NCBI GenBank assembly: GCA_009779995.1
Contig: WRDW01000005.1
Location: forward strand, 1-64,000
Direction of reading: 5' to 3'
DNA: 64,000 nucleotides
Source: Oscillospiraceae bacterium
GTDB taxonomy: Bacteria > Bacillota > Clostridia > Oscillospirales > Acutalibacteraceae
Positions 47,001 through 55,229 of the stretch are shown one piece after another. Each line of letters opens with the position of its first letter. Position 1 is the first letter of the stretch. The notes under the pieces are model-generated. The model made no database searches, was not told the origin of the DNA, and saw nothing but the letters and a program-made list of their open reading frames with translations. A program made the translations under genes and the position numbers.

Positions 47001-47419
47001 TGCTCTCCTCCCCCGCGCGGGACATCTCCCCCGAGGAGATCGAGCGGCTAAAGCAAGAAAAGTCCCGCGCGGCGGGCTTTGTGCTCGACGACGCCGACGT
47101 GCTGCTTGCCATGGAAACGGGCGGCTTGGGGCTCTATCTCCCCGCAAAAATGGGCAAGCACGGCCCGGAGGAGCAGGTGCTCTCCCTGGCGCGGCTGGGC
47201 AAGCTGCGGCAGGCGGCGGACGATGTCCTCGCCGACATCGCCGGGCGTATGCGCGGCGGCGAAATCCCCGCCGTCCCCCTGCGCGGCGCCAAATTCACCC
47301 CCTGCGGAAACTGCGATTTCCACGCCGTATGCGGCCACGAGCCGGGGATGCCGGAGCGGATGGAGAACGGGATGAAATTTGAGGACGCGGTGAAGGTGCT
47401 GGATGAGAGATTCAAGTAG
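44096..47419 (+). CDS. addB: ATP-dependent helicase/nuclease subunit B
   Basis: MLQLILGRSGAGKTTYLHELL...LLVPEQDSFAHERAML; C-terminal Fe-S Cys cluster. Confidence 0.93.
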   Translation: MLQLILGRSGAGKTTYLHELLCQKVRDGNKDIILLVPEQDSFAHERAMLALLGEGRAGAVEVLSFTRLGDALFREFGGQGGRTLHDSQRALCMALALEAARDRLERFAGADGRMVPALLRLRRELGMSGVLPEEFYAASLVLGQGKLTELAEILQIYDALLDERFGGAGDAMQSLRDQLETPRGRDWFAGKIVAVDAFWGFTQQELKVLGAIMERAETVYVTLTLEQLRDQESTIGVFEHTQRTAAQLRGLAQQASVPVAAPVLLQDMPRFYENPALAELERALAGAPYDSRAIPCELYACVDIEVECACAARNIKRLLREDGLRCREIAVLARDTEMYARPLYAALRRAGVPIFEDRRQPVAGQPLLRLLSAALEIAAEGFTLDAVMRWLKTDLTGMAEEDVAALESYALLWRVQGSAWLRDWTAHPGGLGQLPDEASDQALVTLNELRRRAIEPLQNLREELRDCTGVSGAAAIDELLQVCLIPEALRLQKAALEACGCPAEALELGRVWELCMSMLDQIAEIVGDQYAGAARLAALFALSLSYQTLGELPQCLDAVTFGAADRARLPSPKAVFILGFNDGVFPRVPGGAGLLNDRDRAALEGKFNMLLGDPAEKQLALERLIVYRSLTAAREKLYVSWALRTAAGDDLRPCAWAHWLRENFPAMRACEYQLLPPQERLEGESEGFALLCETYAENSELHAALHEYFQANEAYAPRLEALGRAVSARPDELCISPEAAGALFHKKEISPSRVEGYARCAFQYYCQYGLKARAQRTADFDPLLRGSALHAALEQVLRSHGVDALLAMSPPQRRARMDMCMGEYAARHFPAGALPARVTYLYRRLHDIAAQVLERTLAQFGASVFRPVAYELQISPDSQIRLYEVALANGDILRLGGRADRVDCAVINGKQYFRVVDYKTGAKDFSLGDVFDGLGLQMLVYMFALWESGDPALAGLPAGVLYEQARDPVLSSPARDISPEEIERLKQEKSRAAGFVLDDADVLLAMETGGLGLYLPAKMGKHGPEEQVLSLARLGKLRQAADDVLADIAGRMRGGEIPAVPLRGAKFTPCGNCDFHAVCGHEPGMPERMENGMKFEDAVKVLDERFK

Positions 47420-47499
47420 GGGACTCCGGACGTCCCTGAGCCAATAAACTCGGGGCGTCGGGGACGCCGCCCCCTACACCATAGCGAAAGAGGAAAATC

Positions 47500-50400
47500 A
47501 TGCCCGACTGGACCCCGGCCCAACTAAACGCCATCCAAGCCCGCGGCGGCTCGCTGCTGGTCAGCGCAGCCGCGGGCTCCGGCAAAACGGCGGTGCTGGT
47601 GGAGCGCGTGCTGCGGCGTCTCACCGATCCAATTGACCCCTGCGGCGCGCACGAGCTGCTGGTGGTCACCTTCACGCGGGCGGCGGCGGCGCAGATGCGC
47701 GAGGGAATAGACAGGGCGCTGGGGCAACGCCTGCGCGAGGAGCCCCATAACACAGCGCTTTTGCGCCAGCAGCAGCTGCTCCCCCTGGCACAAATTTGTA
47801 CAATAGACAGCTTCTGCCTGAACCTGGTGAAGGAGCACGCGGCCTGCCTGAATCTGCCCCTGGACCTGCGCCTGCTGGACGAGAGCGAGCGCGTGACCCT
47901 GCGCGCCGAGGCCGCCGAGGAGGCTCTGGAGGCCGCCTACACGGCGGACGAGGCGGCGTTCCGGCAGCTTGGGCTGCTGCTGGAGGTCAGCGGGGACGAC
48001 AGGCGGCTGCAAAAGCTGCTGCAGGGCGCGGCGGATACCGCCCTGGCCCGGCCCGACCCCGCCGCCTGGCTGGATTCTTTGCCCGGGCCATACCTGTGCG
48101 GCAATGCCCCCGGCGAGACCCGGTGGGGTAAAATCCAGCTGGACGAGGCCCTGGAGCGCCTCGCCCTGTGCGAAGCCCTGGCCGCGCAGAGCCTGGCCGA
48201 CCTGCCCGCCGACCCGCCCCTTTACGAACGCTACGCCCCGGCGTTCCAGGCCGACGCCGCCCTGGTGCACCGGCTGGAGCTGGCCGTGCGCCGTGGCGGC
48301 TGGGACGCCCTGCGCGCCGCCCTGGAAAAAAAGCCCGATTACACCGGCTTCAACCGCAAGCCCAGGGGCTGCGACGATAGCCTGGCGGCGCTGTGCCAGA
48401 CGCGCCGCAAGCGCTTCAAATATGAGCTGGAAAAGCTGCCGGGGCTGTTCCCAGTCAGCCAGGCGCAGCATTCGGAGGACATGGCCGCGCTGGCCCCCGT
48501 CGCGCTGGCTTTCACTGCGCTGGTGCAGGATTTCATCGGGCGCTGCGCCGAAAAAAAGGCCAAGCGCCAGGCGGCTGATTTCAACGACATATTGCACTAC
48601 GCCCTTGCGTTGCTTGTCTCCCCGGATGGCGCACGCACAGAGCTTGCGATATCCATTGGTTCGGGTTTCAGGGAAATCCTCGTGGACGAATACCAGGACG
48701 TCAACGCGGCGCAGGGGCTGCTCTTCGAGGCGCTGTCGCAAGAAGGCAAAAATTTATTTTTGGTGGGCGATGTCAAACAGAGCATCTACCGATTTCGGCA
48801 GGCCAGCCCGGAATTGTTCCTGGAAAAGCGCGCGGGCCCCTGCGTCATCCTGGGCATGAACTTCCGCTCCCGGCCCGGCGTCACCGACGCGGTGAATTTT
48901 GCATTTCGGCAGCTGATGGGACAACAGGCGGCTGAAATCGACTACACCCCCGAGGAGGAGCTGGTCTGCAAGGACGGCTTTACACCCTGCGATACGCCCG
49001 ATACGGAGCTGCACCTGCTTGGCTTCGACCCCGACGAGGAGACAGGCGTGGCCGCCGAGGCGCAATATATCGCGCGGTGGATTGCCGGGGAAATCCAAAA
49101 AGGCCGTAGCCCCAAGGACTTCTGCATCCTGCTGCGCAGCGACCACAAGCCCGGCGCCGTCTACGCGCAGGCCCTGCGGGAGGCCGGGGTGGCCGCCTAC
49201 GCCCTGGAGAGCGAAGGCCTCTTCAGAAGCCGCGAAATTCAGATTTTGCTCTCCCTGCTGCGCGTTACAGAGAATCCGGCCCAGGACGTCCCCCTCGCGG
49301 CGGTGCTGCTCTCCCCTGTGATAGGCTTTTCGCCGGACGGCCTTGCCCTGTTGCGCGCGGAGTATAGGGACGTGCCTGGCCTATACCAGTGCGTGCGCGC
49401 GGCGGCTGAGGACGGCGACGACCGCTGCGCGGCTTTTCTGGCGCAGCTGGCGGCATGGCGGCAGATGGCCGCCGTCTCCGCCATAGGGGATTTGACGCGC
49501 TGGCTGCTGGAGGATACGGCCCTGCTGGCCATCGCCGGGGCCATGCCGAATCCGGCGCGCCGCCGCGCGAATCTCCACAGATTGGCGGACTACGCCCTGG
49601 CCTACGGCGAGCGCGGCGGGACTTTGAGCGGCTTTCTGCGCTACATCGCCCGCATCGAGGCCGACGAGACCATGCTCGTCGCAAACACTTTTTCCGAGAG
49701 CGCCGACGTGGTGCGCGTGATGAGCATCCACAGGGCCAAGGGCCTGGAATTCCCGGTGTGTATCCTCGCGCAGTGCGCCCGCAAATTCAATTTGATGGAC
49801 GCAAACGACCCTCTGCTGCTCCACGCGCAGACTGGCCTTGGCCTGCAGCGCCCCGAGGAGGAATCCCGCCGCCGCTTGCAAACCCTCCCCCACATGGCCC
49901 TGCGCACGGCCATGAAGAGGGCGGCCCGCAGCGAGGAACTGCGCCTGTTGTACGTAGCCATGACCCGCGCCAAAGAAAAAATCATCTTGCTTTGCAGCGA
50001 GAAAAACCCCGGCAATAAGCTGCGCAGCCTGGCCGCGGGCCTCACCTTCGGCGGGGCACGCCTGGAGCCCGCGCGGGTGCAGGGGGCGTACAGCTTCGCC
50101 GATTGGCTGCTCACGGCCTTTTTGCGCCACCCGGACGCCCACGCCCTGCGCGAGCTGGCGGGCCTGTCAGCTGACAAAGCCCTGCCAGCCAATGAGCGCG
50201 TGCGCTTCCATATGCCCTTCTCCTGCGAAGAGGCGCAATCGCCTGAAGCACAGGAGACGGCAATCGAAAATACACAGCCCCCGGAAGCACTGCGCGCTTT
50301 CGTGCGCGAGCGTTTTGAATATCGCTACCCTTTCGCGCATCTCAGCCGCCTGGCCGCGAAACAAGCCGTTTCCGATCTGACGGAGAAGGCCCTGCTGGAC

Positions 50401-50967
50401 GCATTCGCGTTCTCGTCGCGGCCCGCATTTATGCGCGCAGAAGGCATTACAGCCGCCCAGCGGGGCAGCGCCATGCACGCCTTCCTGCAATATGCCGATT
50501 ATCACGCCGCGTCGCGCGATCTGAACGGCGAAATCTCCCGCCTGTGCGAGCGCGGCTATCTCACCGCCCGGGACGCAAAAGCCCTGGAACGCGACAAACT
50601 CGCGCGCTTTTTCGCCGGGCCCTTCGCCGCGCGGCTGCTGGCCTCGAAGAATATCCTGCGCGAAAAAAAATTCACCCTGCGCGTCCCGGCGTGGGAGCTG
50701 GCGCAGGGCGACCCGCTGCTCGGGCCGGAGGACGTGGCGGGCGAATACGTGGTTGTGCAGGGAATCATCGACTGCGCCTTCGACGAGGACGGCACGCTGG
50801 TGCTGCTGGACTACAAGACCGACCGGGTGGACGACCTCGAAATCCTGCGGGAGCGCTACGGTGGGCAGCTCTCATACTACCGCAGGGCGATGCGCGAGTG
50901 CTTCGGGCTCGAAGTGGCCGAGACGCTGATCTACTCCTTCTGGCTGGGGGAGTGGGTGGCTCTATAA
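47500..50967 (+). CDS. addA: ATP-dependent helicase/nuclease subunit A (UvrD-like)
   Basis: MPDWTPAQLNAIQARGGSLLVSAAAGSGKTAVLVERVLRRL...VDEYQDVNAAQ. Confidence 0.95.
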   Translation: MPDWTPAQLNAIQARGGSLLVSAAAGSGKTAVLVERVLRRLTDPIDPCGAHELLVVTFTRAAAAQMREGIDRALGQRLREEPHNTALLRQQQLLPLAQICTIDSFCLNLVKEHAACLNLPLDLRLLDESERVTLRAEAAEEALEAAYTADEAAFRQLGLLLEVSGDDRRLQKLLQGAADTALARPDPAAWLDSLPGPYLCGNAPGETRWGKIQLDEALERLALCEALAAQSLADLPADPPLYERYAPAFQADAALVHRLELAVRRGGWDALRAALEKKPDYTGFNRKPRGCDDSLAALCQTRRKRFKYELEKLPGLFPVSQAQHSEDMAALAPVALAFTALVQDFIGRCAEKKAKRQAADFNDILHYALALLVSPDGARTELAISIGSGFREILVDEYQDVNAAQGLLFEALSQEGKNLFLVGDVKQSIYRFRQASPELFLEKRAGPCVILGMNFRSRPGVTDAVNFAFRQLMGQQAAEIDYTPEEELVCKDGFTPCDTPDTELHLLGFDPDEETGVAAEAQYIARWIAGEIQKGRSPKDFCILLRSDHKPGAVYAQALREAGVAAYALESEGLFRSREIQILLSLLRVTENPAQDVPLAAVLLSPVIGFSPDGLALLRAEYRDVPGLYQCVRAAAEDGDDRCAAFLAQLAAWRQMAAVSAIGDLTRWLLEDTALLAIAGAMPNPARRRANLHRLADYALAYGERGGTLSGFLRYIARIEADETMLVANTFSESADVVRVMSIHRAKGLEFPVCILAQCARKFNLMDANDPLLLHAQTGLGLQRPEEESRRRLQTLPHMALRTAMKRAARSEELRLLYVAMTRAKEKIILLCSEKNPGNKLRSLAAGLTFGGARLEPARVQGAYSFADWLLTAFLRHPDAHALRELAGLSADKALPANERVRFHMPFSCEEAQSPEAQETAIENTQPPEALRAFVRERFEYRYPFAHLSRLAAKQAVSDLTEKALLDAFAFSSRPAFMRAEGITAAQRGSAMHAFLQYADYHAASRDLNGEISRLCERGYLTARDAKALERDKLARFFAGPFAARLLASKNILREKKFTLRVPAWELAQGDPLLGPEDVAGEYVVVQGIIDCAFDEDGTLVLLDYKTDRVDDLEILRERYGGQLSYYRRAMRECFGLEVAETLIYSFWLGEWVAL

Positions 50968-51816
50968 ATAAATCACAACCGTCCCCTCAATATCCGTGCG
51001 ATGCACTGCAATCCCATAGGATTTGCAGCGCTCGAGCACCTCGGCGCTGGGGTGGCCGTAGCTGTTGCCCACCCCGCAGGAGATCACGGCGTCTTTCGGC
51101 CGCGCCATGAACAGAAAGTTGTCGTTCGAGGATGTCTTGCTGCCGTGATGCCCGGCCTTGAGCAGGTCTGACCGCAGCGCCTCCCCATATTCCTTCACCA
51201 GGGCGTTTTCGACTGTCTTCTCGGCGTCGCCCATGAACAGGGCGGCCTTGCCTTGCCATTCCACCCGCACGATCACCGAGTCGTTGTTGTAGTTTCTGCC
51301 GTCCTCTTTCAATGGCCCCAGTATCGTGAAGCGCGCCTCGCCCAAGGCGTAGACGTCGCCGGGCCGGGCGTATTTCGCCGCCGTCCCCTGTGCAATGAGC
51401 TTGCCAACGGCATCGAGGAACTTCTCGTAGGTTTGCGTGGTGGGCGTGTTCTCCGGCGAGAAGCGAGGCGCGATAACCGTGCCCACGGGGAAGGCCTCCA
51501 GCACCCCGTAGGCCAGGCCGCCCATGTGGTCGCTGTGGGGGTGCGTCGCGACGGCGTAGTCGAGCCGCTCCACGCCCCGCCGGCGTAAATACTTGATCAC
51601 TTTGCCCTCGCTGCCGCGCTCGCCGCCGTCGATCAGCATGAAGCGCCCGCCGGCCTCGATGAGCGCGCAGTCGCCCTGGCCGACGTCGATGAAATGCACC
51701 ACCAGGCCCCCGCCCGGGGCAGGGGAGGGGTCAAAGAGCCAGCTGACGTCACAGGCGGCGAGGGAGAGCAGCAGGACAAAGGCGAGGAGGAGGGCGGTAA
51801 AACGTTTCTTATTCAT
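50962..51816 (-). CDS. ComEC/Rec2-like MBL-fold hydrolase
   Basis: LVVHFIDVGQGDCALIEAGGRFMLIDGGERG...VATHPHSDHMGGL. Confidence 0.88.
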   Translation of the reverse strand: MNKKRFTALLLAFVLLLSLAACDVSWLFDPSPAPGGGLVVHFIDVGQGDCALIEAGGRFMLIDGGERGSEGKVIKYLRRRGVERLDYAVATHPHSDHMGGLAYGVLEAFPVGTVIAPRFSPENTPTTQTYEKFLDAVGKLIAQGTAAKYARPGDVYALGEARFTILGPLKEDGRNYNNDSVIVRVEWQGKAALFMGDAEKTVENALVKEYGEALRSDLLKAGHHGSKTSSNDNFLFMARPKDAVISCGVGNSYGHPSAEVLERCKSYGIAVHRTDIEGTVVIYL

Positions 51817-52051
51817 CTTCCAGCTGTGTCTCCTCTATCTCCGGGAAATCCAGAAACTGCGATAGCGTCATGCCAAGCCCCTGCGCCAAGCGGTGTAACG
51901 TGCGCAGCCCGGGGCTCTTTGACCGGCCCTTGATAATATTTTCAAGGGAGGATTGGCTCATACCGGAGAGCGTGGCAAGCTTGTTGATTGTGATTTTTTG
52001 TTCTTTGCAAAGGGCTAAAATTCTTTTTGTTATGACGTTTGAATATGTCAT
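51809..52051 (-). CDS. XRE family HTH protein, 80 aa
   Basis: ITINKLATLSGMSQSSLENIIKGRSKSPGLRTLHRLAQGLGMTLSQFLDF. Confidence 0.88.
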   Translation of the reverse strand: MTYSNVITKRILALCKEQKITINKLATLSGMSQSSLENIIKGRSKSPGLRTLHRLAQGLGMTLSQFLDFPEIEETQLEDE

Positions 52052-52058
52052 ATATCAC

Positions 52059-52307
52059 CTAATCGAACTTTAACAATTGATCGGGTTCTACGCCGAGCGC
52101 ACCAGCGATTCTGTAGATGGAGACGATGGACAACCCGTATACCGACGTGCTTTCCAGGTGGCCGATCGTCGTGTAACTCAAATCGGCCTTTTCGGCCAGT
52201 TCAAATTGGCTCATGCCGCGCTTCTTGCGAAGGAATTGTATCTTGAACCCGATATTTTTTACGAATTGGTTTTCTTCCTCTGTGTATGTTTTTCTGTTAA
52301 TCGGCAT
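52059..52307 (-). CDS. XRE family HTH protein, 82 aa
   Basis: IQFLRKKRGMSQFELAEKADLSYTTIGHLESTSVYGLSIVSIYRIAGALGVEP. Confidence 0.88.
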   Translation of the reverse strand: MPINRKTYTEEENQFVKNIGFKIQFLRKKRGMSQFELAEKADLSYTTIGHLESTSVYGLSIVSIYRIAGALGVEPDQLLKFD

Positions 52308-52364
52308 TCCATGTCCTCCCTCCGCAAATTACATCTATTTTACTTGAAATATGATTGCATTTGA

Positions 52365-52400
52365 ATGCGGTATAAAGATAAAATAATGCGGTATAAATAC
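52365..52400 (-). promoter_or_regulatory. direct-repeat candidate operator upstream of XRE genes
   Basis: AATGCGGTATAAA occurs twice in tandem with ~22-bp spacing next to a weak promoter-like sequence. Confidence 0.45.
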
Positions 52401-52448
52401 AAAAATGCCGCCGGACTTGCGCTTCGGCAGCAATTCTATTTTACCAAT

Positions 52449-52483
52449 AAAAAAGAGAGGCAAAGCTTTTCACTTTGCCTCTC
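52449..52483 (-). terminator. rho-independent terminator of repeat RNA
   Basis: Minus strand GAGAGGCAAAG TGAAAAG CTTTGCCTCTC TTTTTT. Confidence 0.88.
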
Positions 52484-52498
52484 CTCTCACATTACAAT

Positions 52499-52592
52499 TC
52501 TCATTTGCGGCTGAGATACACCTACATAATAGCTCTCATTTGCGGCTGAGATACACCTAAATAATAGCTCTCGTTTGCGGCCGAGATACACC
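52499..52592 (-). repeat. three tandem 35-bp repeats (third truncated/diverged)
   Basis: Units begin at 52499, 52534, 52569 (plus-strand TCTC[A/G]TTTGCGGC[T/C]GAGATACACC). Confidence 0.9.
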
Positions 52593-52627
52593 GAGATTAA
52601 TGTGAGGCAGCACACGACTGCACTATT

Positions 52628-52656
52628 ATTATATCCTGCGCATGACTATTTGTCAA
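52628..52656 (-). promoter_or_regulatory. perfect-consensus sigma-A promoter of the repeat RNA
   Basis: Minus strand TTGACA-17 bp-TATAAT. Confidence 0.85.
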
Positions 52657-52692
52657 GCGTTTTTTCAGGAAAAACACGATATTCCAGGGATT

Positions 52693-55224
52693 TTATTCCT
52701 CTTCGCCTCCGAAGCTGCGCTTTTCCATGGGCCCGGCGTTGGCTTTGCCACCGCTTGCCATGTACTCCTGCCACTGCGCGTGGCTCATGAGCACCTTGCG
52801 CGGCTTGGCGCCGTCCGAGGGGCCGACAATCCCCCGGGCCTCCAGGAGGTCCACCACCCGCGAGGCCCTGGCGTAGCCCAGCTTGAGCTTCTTTTGCAGC
52901 ATGGTGGTGCTGGCCAGTTGCGCGTTGACCACCACCTCGATGGCCGCGTCCAGCATGGGGTCGTCGTCCTCGTCGCCGTCGTCGCCGACGGAGAGGTCGA
53001 AGCCGCCGCCCCTCTTTTTGCCGCGGGCGGCCTGGGCGGCAAAGCGGTCGATCTCCTCCCACACGCCGTCGTCGTAGCCCTCGCGGCTGGGGTCCTTCTC
53101 CTTCACGAAGGCGACCACCTTGCGCACCTCGGCGTCGCTGACGAAGCAGCCCTGCACGCGGATGGCGTTGTTGCCGCCGTTCATGCTGAAGAGCATGTCG
53201 CCGTTGCCCAGCAGCTGCTCGGCCCCCATGCTGTTGATGATGGTGCGCGAATCGATCTGCGAGGCCACGCTCAGCGCGATGCGCCCGGGCAGGTTGCTCT
53301 TGATCACCCCGGTAATCACGTCCACGCTGGGCCTTTGCGTCGATACGACCAGGTGTATCCCCGCCGCGCGGCCCTTCTGCGAGAGCCGCTGTATGGAGTC
53401 CTCCACGTCGCTGGGGGCCACCATCATCAGGTCGGAGAGCTCGTCGATGAAGATGACGATGCGGGGCAGGTGCTCCAGGTCGTCCTGCATGGCGGCGATG
53501 TTGTTGTAGCTGTCGATGTCCCGCACGTTCTGCTCGCTGATGGTGGTATAGCGCTTCTCCATGGCGTTCACGGCCCAGCCCAGCGCCCCGGCGGCCTTGA
53601 TGGGGTCGCTGACGACAGGCACAAGCAGATGCGGAATCCCGCTGTAGACGTTGAACTCGACCTGCTTGGGGTCCACCATCACCATCTTGACGTCCTCTGG
53701 CGAGGCGTTGTACATCAGGCTGAGAATGAGCGTGTTCATGCACACGGATTTGCCCGAGCCGGTGGTACCGGCGATGAGCAGGTGCGGCAGCCGGGCGAGG
53801 TCGGCGCACACCAGGTCGCCCACGATGTCCTTCCCCAGGGCCACGGTGAGCTTCGACTTGTTCGCGCTCAGGCGATAGGTGTCGCTCTCCACCAGCTCCC
53901 GCAGGGTGACGATGGCGCGCTTTTTATTGGGGATCTCCACGCCCACGGCGGGCTTGCCGGGGATGGGGGCCTCAATACGTACCTTGGTAGCGGCCAGGCG
54001 CAGGGCGATGTCGTCGGCCAGGGAGGTGATCTTGCTGATCTTCACGCCCTCGGCGGGGCGCAGCTCGTACCTGGTGACGGCCGGGCCCCGGCTGCGGCCC
54101 ACCAGCTCCACCGCCACGCCGAAGTTCGCCAGGGTCTTCACCAGCCGGTAGGCGATCTCCTCCTCCTCGCCGCGCTCGGGCAGCACGCCCTGCCCGGGCC
54201 TGCTGAGCAGCTCCGGCGTGGGCGGCTTATACCCCTGCTGCGGCTTCGCGCCGGATTCCGCCGCATTCTGCAGCAGGTTCTCCATGGCCGCCTTGACGGC
54301 GTCCTCCCCGGGCTGCTTCTTATAGCGCTTGGGGGGCTGGGGCGCTTCCTCCGGCGGCAAAGGCTCTATATTCGCCACGGTGGGGATGCGCGCGTCCTCT
54401 GTCGGTACTTCCACAGACTTTCGTCTAAAGGGGTTGCGCAGGCCGTGCTCCCGACCGATCCGGTCGAGCTCCTCCAGCTCGTCCATGGGCTCCTCCCGGA
54501 GGGGCCGCTCCCTTTCGAACCTTGTTCGCTCGGGCCGCACCCGTTCGGGCTTCTCCTGCTCGGGGCGGGGCGGGGCGTCCGCGCCCCAGCGGCCGGCGGC
54601 CTTCGCCACCAGGGAGCGCTGCAGGGGGGGCAGCGCCATGGGCAGGCAGGCCAGCGCCAGCAGCAGGGTGATCGCCAACGCGCCCGGCTTGCCGCAGCCC
54701 AAGGCCAGGCCCGCGCCCAGCAGGGAGCCCGGCAGGCCGCCGTTGCCCAGCAGCTCGGGGGCCGTCCAGCGCTCGCCCATGCGCTCGAAGCAGGACGACG
54801 CCAGGGGCCAGAAGGGCCCCGTCAACGCCTCCGCGGGTCTTGCTATAATAAATATCGTCGCGCTCAGGAACAGCAGCAGCAGCGCCTGGGCGAGCAGCGT
54901 CAGCCAGGCCTCCAGCAGGCTCCGGTTGCGCAGCCACAGGCCGCAGCAGTAGAACGAGAACAGGAGCCACAGCGGCAGCGCCGCGCCCGCCAGGCCCCAC
55001 AGCGCGCCGTGCAGATCGAGCCACACGCTCTGCCCGGGGATGGCCGCCAGCACCGCCAGCAGCGCCGTGGCGGTTCCCAGGCCGTAGGCGTAGTTCATGC
55101 GCGCGCGGTGCAGCGCCTCCTCGGCGGCCTTTATGTCGGCCTTCTTCGCCTTTTCAGTTTTGGGCTGGGCATTTTTTGCCTGCGCCGGTTTTGGGCCGGG
55201 CTTCTTCTGTGGTGCAGCGGGCAA
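52693..55224 (-). CDS. ftsK: DNA translocase FtsK/SpoIIIE
   Basis: LPHLLIAGTTGSGKSVCMNTLILSLMYNASPEDVKMVMVDPKQVEFNVYSGIPHLL; C-terminal gamma-like domain. Confidence 0.95.
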   Translation of the reverse strand: MPAAPQKKPGPKPAQAKNAQPKTEKAKKADIKAAEEALHRARMNYAYGLGTATALLAVLAAIPGQSVWLDLHGALWGLAGAALPLWLLFSFYCCGLWLRNRSLLEAWLTLLAQALLLLFLSATIFIIARPAEALTGPFWPLASSCFERMGERWTAPELLGNGGLPGSLLGAGLALGCGKPGALAITLLLALACLPMALPPLQRSLVAKAAGRWGADAPPRPEQEKPERVRPERTRFERERPLREEPMDELEELDRIGREHGLRNPFRRKSVEVPTEDARIPTVANIEPLPPEEAPQPPKRYKKQPGEDAVKAAMENLLQNAAESGAKPQQGYKPPTPELLSRPGQGVLPERGEEEEIAYRLVKTLANFGVAVELVGRSRGPAVTRYELRPAEGVKISKITSLADDIALRLAATKVRIEAPIPGKPAVGVEIPNKKRAIVTLRELVESDTYRLSANKSKLTVALGKDIVGDLVCADLARLPHLLIAGTTGSGKSVCMNTLILSLMYNASPEDVKMVMVDPKQVEFNVYSGIPHLLVPVVSDPIKAAGALGWAVNAMEKRYTTISEQNVRDIDSYNNIAAMQDDLEHLPRIVIFIDELSDLMMVAPSDVEDSIQRLSQKGRAAGIHLVVSTQRPSVDVITGVIKSNLPGRIALSVASQIDSRTIINSMGAEQLLGNGDMLFSMNGGNNAIRVQGCFVSDAEVRKVVAFVKEKDPSREGYDDGVWEEIDRFAAQAARGKKRGGGFDLSVGDDGDEDDDPMLDAAIEVVVNAQLASTTMLQKKLKLGYARASRVVDLLEARGIVGPSDGAKPRKVLMSHAQWQEYMASGGKANAGPMEKRSFGGEEE

Positions 55225-55229
55225 CTAAA

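Larger units (their letters stand above)
52449..52621 (-). ncRNA. unannotated structured ncRNA with ~2.8 tandem 35-nt repeats (type III antitoxin-like layout)
   Basis: Consensus promoter 52628-52656 (minus), three hairpins UCUCR-GCCGCAAA-YGAGA, 9-bp closing helix (52598-52606 with 52486-52494), terminator. Confidence 0.75.

Noticed and set aside
44096-50967. addAB as a possible defence island
   Set aside because: AddAB is housekeeping recombination/repair machinery; no defence genes are adjacent apart from the small TA loci.
52500-52530. GGCTGAGATACACC resembles the THI-box (TPP riboswitch) core
   Set aside because: It is on the plus strand, antisense to the transcript, lacks the rest of the THI element and is repeated three times; no thiamine gene follows.
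52499-52592. Three evenly spaced repeats as a possible CRISPR array
   Set aside because: The 35-bp units are directly tandem with no unique spacers and there are no cas genes nearby; promoter, hairpins and terminator indicate an ncRNA.
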